Positions 1 to 8,047 of a DNA stretch of 20,000 bases are shown in pieces. Source of the stretch: Glandiceps talaboti. Taxonomy: Eukaryota > Hemichordata > Enteropneusta > Spengelidae. The notes under the pieces were generated by a model. The model made no database searches. It was not told where the DNA came from and saw nothing but the letters and a program-made list of their open reading frames with translations. The stretch's first letter is position 1; every line of letters starts with the position of its first letter. A program made the position numbers and the translations under genes. The stretch spans positions 15,392,598 through 15,412,597 of the forward strand of contig NC_135560.1 in the NCBI RefSeq assembly GCF_964340395.1. The letters are read 5' to 3'.

Positions 1-390
1 TAGCTCAAAACAACGCCGCCGATATACTGAAGGTACAATCAGAACATGGAAAGACTACATTTGCAAAGTGTGTGTGTTGTTTAAAAAACGCTCTAGTAGT
101 AAATTTTCTTAGCTTCTTTGCTAAAATAGATCAGAAGGTGTTATACATCAAAAGATTGTAAGGTCGATGGGTTGCTGGTAATACTGTTACTAATTGAAAT
201 CTCTATATGAACAAACTATAATGAATGAACCAAAGATAGTAAAAAGTTTATGCTTGTGGTCATCCTTATGCTACCCCGTCATCACACTATTAAGCTACCG
301 GTCACTCTTAACTTAAATAACTCAAAGGAAACAGACACGTTCATGTATATATTTTTGACCGGAGTGCCTTGAAGTCGACAAACAGAAAGT
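1..390. other. Unassigned sequence at left edge
   Basis: No recognised gene or repeat. A short frame on the + strand is open from the window edge to a stop near 162, but it shows no family motif and no convincing splice donor. It lies upstream of the receptor exon at 5678 and could be an intron of that gene or intergenic DNA. Confidence 0.5.
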
Positions 391-415
391 CAGCCAGCCA
401 GCCAGCCAGCCAGCC

Positions 416-473
<58 letters not shown>

Positions 474-668
474 GCAGACAGACGGGCAGACACACACACA
501 CGCATACACACACGCATGCACACAGGCCGGCAGGAAGCAGACAGACATCCATGCATGCGTGCGTACGTACGTACGTACGTACGTACGTACATACATACAT
601 ACATACATACATACATACATACATACATACATACATACATACATACATACATACATACATACATACAT
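391..668. repeat. Compound tetranucleotide microsatellite (CAGC/CAGA/CA/GTAC/ATAC)
   Basis: Successive blocks are (CAGC)6 at 391-414, an imperfect (CAGA)n to about 490, a CA-rich and GCATGCA-rich transition, (GTAC)7 at about 562-590, and (ATAC)n at 591-668. The blocks differ by single substitutions, so each could have arisen by a point mutation that then spread by slippage. GTAC is its own reverse complement, so that block is a perfect 28-bp palindrome. Long frames on both strands here are cysteine/tyrosine/valine or threonine/histidine runs caused by the repeat and are not genes. Confidence 0.97.
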
Positions 669-2115
669 GTTCACAGACTGGCTGACTGGCAGACTGACAA
701 TTGGACATTCATGAAGTGTATGTCATTGTTGATAACGAACCAAGGTGAAGTTGTTACATATACTGGAAGCTGTGGGTATTGTAGAACGACTTAAATTTTA
801 CATAATGTGCTGTCATACAATAGTTAGTTTATTTCCAGATCCTTTAAGCCAAAGTATGCAACGTACTATATAGCGTACATGATGTAAATATGTAGCACAC
901 ATAGATGTGACGTCTCATTAGATCTGTTAGAGCTATTTGTCATGTCCTTCAATATGGTTCCTCTAGTGTCTGCACAGTGGGCGTGTGATATTCATACATT
1001 CGTAGACCCTTTCGTATAGGGGTATAGGGTGTATGTGGTTAAAATATACAATACAATACTATACAATTTCAGCATTTTCAGTGGATTCTTTAACGACTTT
1101 TATATTTTATGTTGGAAAACTACAACCAACTGAACATTAGCTATTCACCTTGCAGTGAAATTGATTGAACCAACAATATTTTTTTAAACGGATGGTCTTA
1201 ATAAAAGGTCAAGAAAGTTTCAAATAATCTGACTAGCTTTCAACATTTTAACAAAGCCGCAGTACGTCTGTAAATATCTATAGTAATTGAAGTAATATCT
1301 CGCCTACCGTCGATACCATCCATACATGCTAACAATGCTACTTTAGATTTTTCATCAGCTAACCCAGAACCAATTCACTGAAATGATTTTGAAACGCTAC
1401 ATTCAGTGTCGTTAATATAATTACATTTTAAGTGATAATGTCATATTTCATAGTGTTGCCATATCTCTATCATTGACATGTCGTAAAGACGTGTTGCATA
1501 TTATTCAATTGACTTAAAAATAATTGGGGTGAAATGAGATATATGACATAATAGTAAATTATATAGACATTAATTGTATCGCTGATTGTCTGCTTGGTAA
1601 CATATACATTTATTACTGATCTTCTCTAGTTTCATTGCATGTATCGGGGAAGCCGTATACACACAAAAAAAATGGCATTACTTAATTTCAATCTTATACG
1701 ACCTTTATACGAGCTACTGTTGTGTGTTATCGTAGGGATTTTAAATATTTTAAAACCGATGAAAATCTATATTGTTGGTATGTTATTGAAAATGTTCGAG
1801 TAACTACTACAAAATTATATTCATGGTTGGGAAGGAACCCGTCTGTATATGTGGTTGCTCTGTTGAACATAATTCCATTATGACATTATTTTGTTTTTGT
1901 TTTTGGGATTATAAATGGAATTTCAGAAGTATTTAAAATTTAATGTAGTAATGTATTACAGTGTCCGATTTTAATTCATATTTTGTCGTTGCCTTTTGCT
2001 AGTATATTTGAATATTCCAAGAACAAAACATAGGTCGGGCCAATTCAGCATAAAATATGCAGGTGCGAAACTATGGAATAAAATACCAGTGCATATTAGG
2101 ACTCCCGCAATGCAG

Positions 2116-2116
2116 G
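2116..2116 (+). pseudogene. Frameshift in the LINE reverse transcriptase remnant
   Basis: Reading past codon ATG-CAG (2110-2115) without a shift meets TAA within four codons. Skipping one G restores an open frame of 18 codons rich in lysine and phenylalanine, as expected for this family's C-terminus, up to the natural stop at 2171-2173. The shift is direct evidence that the copy cannot encode a working protein. Confidence 0.7.
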
Positions 2117-2409
2117 TCAGAGTTTAAGCGGGAATTTAAAAAATGTCTACAGTCTGGTTGTTTCGGAATCTAGAGCTCATGTTTAATTTATTTTGTAATT
2201 TCAGTGTATTTCCATGTATCATCTACCACGTTAAATAGTCTTGATTGAAACAGGGCAAAATTAAATGATGAATGTCATATGTTGTGTGAGGGGAGGACTC
2301 GATTAGTTGTGTAACAACTACTTCCACACCCTTTTCCCGAATAACACGTTTATGTATATACATAAGGATATTTAGTTCTGTTCTGTATCACATTTTTACG
2401 TGGGAATAA

Positions 2410-2410
<1 letters not shown>

Positions 2411-2476
<66 letters not shown>
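2411..2476. repeat. (TTA)22 microsatellite, LINE tail
   Basis: A perfect trinucleotide run immediately follows AATAAA at the 3' end of the LINE remnant. CR1/L2-like elements commonly end in short microsatellite-type repeats rather than poly(A), so this run is best read as the element's tail, possibly expanded after insertion. Confidence 0.93.
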
Positions 2477-2478
<2 letters not shown>

Positions 2479-2830
2479 ATATGAGATTTCTAAGTGCATA
2501 AATTCGCTTTCCTGCTTTTGGAGAAGCTACATTTCCCATGCGTTTTAATGAAATGTTTCGTATGATAAACAGTAGTAGTTGATAATAGTTGTTACACACA
2601 TGCTGCAAGCTGTGGGAATAATAATTGACTTTACATATTATGTGCTTTCATACATACGTTGAAAGACTACAGCCAGCTGTCGCTTTCAAGCAGAAATAAA
2701 AATGTATCGTCTAATTAAAATGTTCAAACAGCTTTCAAAAACTAGCTGTCAGCATTTTAACACATCCTCACATAACAGAGCTGTTCTTTCTTTGGGATAT
2801 AAGTTATAACGAAATAATCTCTTGGACGGT

Positions 2831-4004
2831 GACGTAAAAGAGGACGTGGTTTACGACGATGTTCTACTAAAGCATCAGCACGTCAGTAAATTCAATTATA
2901 TATATTATTATTGTAATTAAATTATCATCTAGTCAGCCGTCGCATTTGTGGGATGCTTTCAACGAAGTACAAATAGCTTTTAAATTATACACCACCCCAA
3001 TGATCATCGTCCATCGCTACGGGACTACCTTTCAGTATAAACTTGAAGCAAAACTGTTCTTACAAATTCAACCATGAACGTGTCTAAAATGTAGAAATAG
3101 CAGATCCGTACCACATGCGCTGAAGCATACATGAAATAACTAGCTCATATTAGACAGGTTATTGTTCGTTTGAGAATGTATATCTTAATTATGAAACTTA
3201 ATATGCATTTCACATGTAGAAGTATTGCAGTAATGCATTCTGATAAGTGACAGAATTAGGAAAGACTGGGGATATTGGGGAGTGTCAAAATTCAACGATG
3301 ATATATAATGAAGGAGTGCAAAAAAGTTCACCTTAGAAAGATGTCAAAATTAGAGATCCATTGATATCAGAGGTTTAGTTTCACATCGTCAGCGCTACAA
3401 GAGAGAATAATTAACACTTATTGCGCGGCCACAAAGACGTACTGCTATGCATAAACTATTTCCTAAGGCTAAATGTCGAGGGAGATAGTTGCTATAAAAC
3501 AACACATGGGGTAATATGGCGTCTACTAGTACCTGAATAAAGCCAGGTAACAGGTGTTTATATAACATCACATTCTCAAGCAGATGATCTTTCTATAGAG
3601 CAAGGAAATCCCCGATGGTACATTTGGTAGTGCCCAAGTGAAAACAAAATAGAAATAGTGTCCGCTGTATGCAAATTTAGGTCAATGTTGGTCACTATGA
3701 CACGTGACCATGTGACATTCTAAGCCAATCACTGAAGGTTATATGAAAACGATATGTTACATGTATAATAACAATTGCTTCGGAGCATTTCTCCCAAGGT
3801 GTTTACACTACACAAACCACTATATTTAGTTGATCTGATAGGCGTAAATGCCAGTTACACAGTTGTTCAGCTAGGTTTGGTTCACAATGCAACTAATCAT
3901 GTGCCAATCAGTTATTATGTCAAGGTAGCTGGATTATTGACTATGGTGTAATTTCATGTTTAATACTGAACTCTCCTTTATCTTGAATACAGTTGTCTTT
4001 CAAA
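2831..4004. other. About 1.2-kb insertion inside duplication copy B
   Basis: The alignment between the copies breaks after GAAATAATCTC (about 2825) and resumes at the CATGCTAA...TTTTTCATCAG stretch (about 4025). In copy A the flanks are contiguous. The inserted stretch contains the dispersed repeat at 3500-3765. The two ends show only weak inverted similarity (GACGGTGACG near 2825 against the reverse complement of the stretch before 4020), so I cannot claim terminal inverted repeats. It may be a degenerate non-autonomous transposon, or the matching piece may have been deleted from copy A. Confidence 0.5.
3500..3765 (+). repeat. Dispersed repeat, copy C (pairs with 18303-18565)
   Basis: About 260 bp align with 18303-18565 in the same orientation. 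Landmarks shared in order are GGGGTAATATG/GGGTTAATATG, GAATAAAGC, ATATAACA, ATTCTCA, AGTGCCC, AAATAGAAA, GTATGCAAATTT, GGTCACTATG, CACGTGAC, TCTAAG(C/T)CAATCACTGAAGG. The TATGCAAAT octamer and the CACGTG E-box core are preserved in both copies. This may be the core of a transposable element family or a segment copied across the locus. Confidence 0.75.
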
Positions 4005-4705
4005 AATCATTGTTACCATCTGTACATGCTAAAAATTCTGCTTTAAATTTTTCATCAGCTAACCGAGAACAATGCAATTCTTCAAAATGATTACTTTGAC
4101 GCCATATTTAGTTCATTATTATTATTACATTGCTTTACGTGGTGTCATATTCATTTGATTGTCCATACTCTATCATTTACAAGTCATAAAGACATTTTTG
4201 ATGTTATATCTAATTAACCATAATTGGGGTAAAATGAGGTAGATGATATAATAGTAAAGTAAATTATAAAGACATTAACTGTATCGGTGATTTTCCCGTT
4301 GGTAAGAAATACATTTATTACTCCTCTTCTCTAGTTTCATGGTATGTATAAATTACTACTAAAATAGATTAATAGGAGAAGCCGTATACGGAAGAAATTA
4401 TCATTCTTTTAATTTAATTTTATAAGAACTACTGTGTGTAATCTTAAGGATTTTAAACATACAGAAATCGAACTCGTTCTTATTACATGTTTGCTCTTTT
4501 GGAAACTATTTGTGGAACATTGTTTTTAAAAAATGAGAGTCCGCAGTATTTTAGTAGTAATGTATAATGTATTATGGTGCCCAATTTTAATGCATGTTTT
4601 CGTTGCCTTTTGTATGTATATCAGTGTTTTAGTCTTCAGTTACTGTATAATTTTCCCCTCTTTTGAAGCTACATTTCTGATGCGGACAATACAATGTATC
4701 GAATT

Positions 4706-5337
4706 GAATTTTAAGAGATATTTTTATTGGTCCGATCACATTAGGTTTGTACACGTATTTTAACTACCAGGGATGCAGGAATGCAAGCAACAAGACGTAT
4801 TATTAGCAGTTTTTCTAGTGTTACACTGAATTAGCTTATTACAGGATAGTGTGAATGTCACCATTACTGTGTTTGCACTATGTTGTTCTAGTTTTAAAAT
4901 GTATTCAATAACGAATCACTTGTGAATTGTAGTATAAAGAAATTTGATGTGCAGCAGAGAAAGTTTTAACCTTGATAACAAAAATAACGGAAAATATCAT
5001 TTTTCCCTTGTGACCATGGTGAGTGATCAAATGTAATATAAGCAGCACGTCAATGTATATCATACGCAGTCCATAGAGTACATCAGAGCAAACCTTGCAA
5101 GAATTGATATTGGCAGAATTATGACAGTAATCACACATAATCCTTTGAAAGCGTATCGCGTCAAAGATATATCAATTTCTGCTAGTTTTCTTTTCTTCTT
5201 ATATTTCGGTTCATCAAAAAAAACATTGTTCTAGTCATCAGTAGTTTAATGAAAAGATGTTAGGTCGTTTCACTGAATTGGTTGTTTAAACAACACATGG
5301 CGTATTCACTTTTGTAGAAATGTCATCATTGTTATGT
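4706..5337. other. Unassigned AT-rich sequence
   Basis: No gene or clear repeat. ATG followed by a perfect donor-like GTGAGT occurs at 5016-5024, but the preceding codons do not fit the receptor's expected upstream exon. A 77-codon minus-strand frame at 4905-5138 has no recognisable motif. Confidence 0.5.
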
Positions 5338-5480
5338 ATTTATTATTTATTTATTTATTTTATTTATTTATATATTTAGTTATGTACTTACTTACTCATG
5401 AACCAACAGTTTGCCCCATTATAGTTCATTGAAAAAAATAATATTAATAAATAATAAATATATAAATCTAATATTTACAT
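5338..5480. repeat. AT-rich low-complexity tract (TATT)n and (AAT)n-like
   Basis: An imperfect TATT/TTTA run at 5338-5377 is followed, after about 50 bp of mixed sequence, by AATAAT/AATAAA-type sequence to about 5480. The second part is roughly complementary to the first in composition, so a loose stem could form. It lies about 200 bp upstream of the receptor exon, within intron sequence if the gene extends upstream. Confidence 0.8.
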
Positions 5481-5677
5481 TATAAATTAAAGACATAGAC
5501 AATTACATAGACAAATACAGAGGAAAAGTATAGCTAAAATGAATTAAAATATGTAGTTACACAAAGTGTTTCTGAAATTATTGAAATCACCTAAAATATT
5601 AAAATTAACTTTCTGAAACAACACAGTATATAATCCTTATCTAATATTTATTAAACATACAACTTTTCTTTTTCTAG

Positions 5678-5898
5678 GATTATGGTCTTACAATCCTGCT
5701 AAGACAGTCTTGGCGTGATCCTAGGTTGGCATACGATGCTAATAAAAGACACATTCCACCAACTGGGGACATCCTGCAACTGGTCTGGGTACCCGACCTC
5801 TTCTTTACAAACGAAAAGAAATCTCATTTCCATGATGTTACTCGAGAGAACATATTGGTACGCATATCACCAGCAGGAATTGTTTTGTACAGTGCGAG
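5678..5898 (+). CDS. Cys-loop anion channel subunit, ligand-binding-domain exon (loops D, A, E)
   Basis: This internal exon belongs to a GlyR/GluCl/GABA-A-like pentameric ligand-gated chloride channel subunit. The frame opens at GAT straight after a pyrimidine-rich acceptor (TTTCTTTTTCTAG) and ends in AG before donor GTTAGT. It encodes 73 codons plus two bases. It begins DYGLTILLRQSWRDPRLAY, has the family core WVPDLFFTNEK (exon residues 37-47) and HFHDVT (50-55), and closes VRISPAGIVLYSAR (61-74). Residues aligning with human GlyR alpha-1 by my count include Arg9 (R65, loop D), Asp40 (D97), Asn45 (N102), Arg62 (R119, loop E) and Ser72 (S129). The 221-bp size and phases (0 in, 2 out) equal those of the conserved fourth exon of GABA-A receptor genes as I recall them. 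Position 7 is Leu where glycine and GABA receptors usually have an aromatic loop D residue. The subfamily (glycine, glutamate, GABA or other ligand) cannot be settled from this piece. The domain is extracellular. Confidence 0.95.
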
Positions 5899-6890
5899 GT
5901 TAGTTTTGATTTTCTTTGTATTTTAATTTCTATTGTAAAAATTCATATTATACTGTATACATGCATTTTTTTAACTTTTACCATTTATACATGTTGAAAT
6001 GTCCGCTGTTGCTTCAGAAAATTATCTTGTCAAATGGAGTGATGTACTACATACATTTTGAAGCTTGTTCTCTGTTCTATTTTCAATAAAATAATATAAT
6101 ATTGAAAAAGACGACCAATAAAAAGTGAAGATCCAAATCACGATTGATTCGGACAATCTTGCATAAAGCATTGCTGTACACAATTAACTTGAATGCATGC
6201 ATCCATCAGACTTTGAAGCTTTGAAAAGATACAGAGGTGACCTTTCAGGTCTTATCTTCACATACGTTATGCCGTTTGAGTATTCATTATCGTGGATAAA
6301 TTCATACCCGTCTCAGATATTCAGGAAAGCTTTATACTTTAACTATTTCTTGTTATTGCAAACGACGTTTTTGGTAGCATAGCGCTACCAAAAGGTTTTG
6401 TCTGATATGGAGCTGATTTTTTCTCCACATGTTGTAAAAAAAACCGATATTGTCAAAACTATGATAAGGCCTCATACAAATCACAAGAACAACTTTACCT
6501 TAATCACGCTGGTGACAAATCATTGAGATCCTTAAATGTAAAAGTACTATGTAAATGATTAATAAAACATGCTTAAGACGATGCATCACTTCTAAAGCCA
6601 AGCATTCGATGATTTCCCAGAAAGCCGAGATAAGTTCAATGCCGTAATTTACGTGTACACCATGGGAATTCAACAAAGCAACGAATCTTTGCAATTAATC
6701 ATTTTAATGGGTTGCATTTTCATTATCTCGATGTCTACTTTGTAGATAACATCCCTTAAGAATAGCGCAACAAGTCTAATAACAAAGGAAATATTTTATC
6801 TTTCTTTTTCATTTTGCCCGGATCAGAAAACCATGTAAAGTCTGATAAATGTAAACAGTGTGACGTTCGGACATTCATTGGTATATTTTC
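5899..6890. other. Intron start, mostly unassigned
   Basis: Apart from the hairpin at 6369-6393 I see nothing here. A 61-codon frame at 6197-6382 (+) and a 64-codon frame at 6500-6694 (-) have no family motif and are likely chance frames. Confidence 0.5.
6369..6393. repeat. Perfect 10-bp inverted repeat (hairpin)
   Basis: TTTTGGTAGC at 6369-6378 is followed after five bases (ATAGC) by its exact reverse complement GCTACCAAAA at 6384-6393. A T/G wobble could add an eleventh pair. It lies in the receptor intron. It could fold in RNA or be the remains of a foldback insertion; no function is evident. Confidence 0.85.
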
Positions 6891-7268
6891 AACAATTGTG
6901 TGGTCTCTATGTATATAATAAAGCACATTACGTCAACCATACCATTCATCGTACAGTACCGTTTGATCTGAAAATAAAAGGAATCGATGGGTGTTCTTGT
7001 AACGGCAACTCGTAAAATTTGATAGATTACAGTCCTCACAATTGCTGTTAAATCCGTAAAAGTTTAATGCTATTTCTTCAACAAATGTGTAGGCGCCATG
7101 TATATAAAACAAAGTCATGCCACATCATGTATCATGCAGTACCATTCATTGTGCAAATGCCTTTAGATATTCTTCTCTCTAATGTTAACAACGCGTAAAT
7201 TTTCATGAACTACAGTCTAAATAATTGCTATTTAAGCCCTGAATATTTAATGTGATTTGTTTCATTAC
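6891..7268. repeat. Diverged tandem duplication, period about 189 bp
   Basis: Copy 1 is about 6891-7079 and copy 2 about 7080-7268. Matching landmarks are AACAATTGTGTGG/AACAAATGTGTAGG, CTATGTATATAA/CCATGTATATAA, ACCATTCATCGTACAGTACC/ATCATGCAGTACC, ACTCGTAAAATTT/ACGCGTAAATTTT, CTACAGTC or TTACAGTC, and CAATTGCTGTTAA/TAATTGCTATTTAA. Substitutions and small gaps are spread throughout, so the event is old. Neither copy codes for protein. Confidence 0.75.
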
Positions 7269-7944
7269 TAGCGACTAACTATTAGAATATTGGATCGAGC
7301 ACACACAGGTAACAATTACTTGTTATGTTTGTACATATGGTCTATCTCGGTTCTGATCTTAATCATATCATACCAACTGCTATAATACTTCGATATCATA
7401 GCTATGTATGAAGGTCTGGCCATTGATTGATCATCGACAAAATAATCGATCAATCCAAAATACATTCACAATACAGTCTGTTGTAGGCAAATGTAGACCT
7501 CAGACTTTTGCGGTACGTTTGTTTAAGTTTTGCGACATGGAATATGATATCAGCATTTTCAAATATGTACTGAATGTCTTGTATTGACATAACACCAATA
7601 AGTATTCATAAAACCAAATCTAAATTACATTCCTTCTTTAAACAATACAAAGAATGTTAATGAAATAAATGTTTTTATAATATTTATATGAAATGAACGT
7701 CAAAGTATGCCATAACTATAGTATCATGCTCATATTCCAGACATGTAGTATATACGGTATATCGTTTCGAATTATAAACTAGTATTTTATGCTGACATTA
7801 ACATCTCGTTTAACACTTGGATAGAAGCCACTTTAAATGAGAAATTCATTATATACGCGTGAGAACATTCAGTGAGCATTATTGCTGTGCTATTTACTCT
7901 AACATTTAATGAACGTAAGTGGGTAGACGTTTACTTTTGTAAGA
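7269..7944. other. Unassigned intron sequence
   Basis: I see no repeat, exon or structured element in this AT-rich stretch. Confidence 0.45.
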
Positions 7945-8013
7945 ATACATACATACATACATACATACATACATACATACATACATACATACATACAGAC
8001 ACACACACCCACA

Positions 8014-8047
<34 letters not shown>
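7945..8047. repeat. Compound (ATAC)n-(AC)n microsatellite
   Basis: A run of ATAC units from 7945 to about 7996 passes through CAGACACACACACCC into an AC dinucleotide run ending at 8047. It repeats the CATA-plus-CA theme of the array at 391-668. Frames on both strands here are repeat artefacts. Confidence 0.96.

Larger units (their letters stand above)
2011..2476 (+). mobile_element. 5'-truncated non-LTR retrotransposon (CR1-like LINE) 3' end
   Basis: The frame from 2011 reads NIPRTKHRSGQFSIKYAG, then AKLWNKIPVHIRTPAMQ. This resembles the C-terminal end of reverse transcriptases of CR1/L2/Jockey-type LINEs, where an arginine-rich stretch precedes an F-S-x-x-Y-x-G-x-x-x-W-N-x-x-P motif. An extra base at 2116 shifts the frame; the next frame continues SEFKREFKKCLQSGCFGI to a TAG at 2171, which fits the usual lysine-rich terminus. 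A 3' untranslated stretch follows, then AATAAA at 2405-2410 and a (TTA)22 tail. Only the extreme 3' end is present, so it is a dead, 5'-truncated copy. The matching point in the sister duplicate, near 4640, lacks it, which marks it as an insertion. The exact clade is a judgement from motif memory. Confidence 0.8.
712..2545. repeat. Diverged tandem duplication, copy A
   Basis: Blocks of this stretch align by eye, in the same order and orientation, with 2549-4705. The pairs are about 712-825 with 2549-2656, 1106-1300 with 2657-2830, 1305-2010 with 4005-4640, and 2490-2545 with 4645-4705. Shared landmarks include GAAGCTGTGGG/CAAGCTGTGGG, TTTTTCATCAGCTAACC, ATAATTGGGGT, CTTCTCTAGTTTCAT, GAAGCCGTATAC and GTTGCCTTTTG. 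Copy A carries two extra pieces: about 280 bp at 826-1105 and the LINE fragment at 2011-2476. No coding potential is visible apart from that fragment. The copies look old, with scattered substitutions and small gaps. Confidence 0.8.
2549..4705. repeat. Diverged tandem duplication, copy B
   Basis: This is the partner of 712-2545, directly adjacent and in the same orientation. It lacks the LINE and the 280-bp piece seen in copy A but is itself split by about 1.2 kb (roughly 2831-4004) that has no match in copy A. A 76-codon frame at 4533-4763 lies at and beyond its end; it is AT-rich, rich in F/I/V/Y, and has no family motif, so I do not call it a gene. Confidence 0.8.

Noticed and set aside
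3-164. Frame open from the window edge for about 53 codons, considered as the end of an upstream exon
   Set aside because: No family motif, no strong donor at a sensible place, and it ends in an ordinary stop.
391-668. Possible CRISPR or satellite array
   Set aside because: Units are 4 bp with no spacers; this is a microsatellite in animal DNA.
322-794. Long open frames over 322-794 on both strands
   Set aside because: They are translations of the tetranucleotide array (Cys/Val/Tyr or Thr/His/Asp/Arg runs) with no unique domain.
4951-5018. A 68-bp stretch ending ATG before a perfect GTGAGT donor, the size and end expected of the receptor's preceding exon
   Set aside because: The frame before ATG reads LDNKNNGKYHFSLVTM and lacks the expected S-x-x-x-V-S-E-x-x-M pattern; no acceptor AG fits the start.
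6197-6382. 61-codon + frame 300 bp after the receptor exon, considered as an extra exon
   Set aside because: It has no Cys-loop receptor motif and the canonical next exon is found at 16834.
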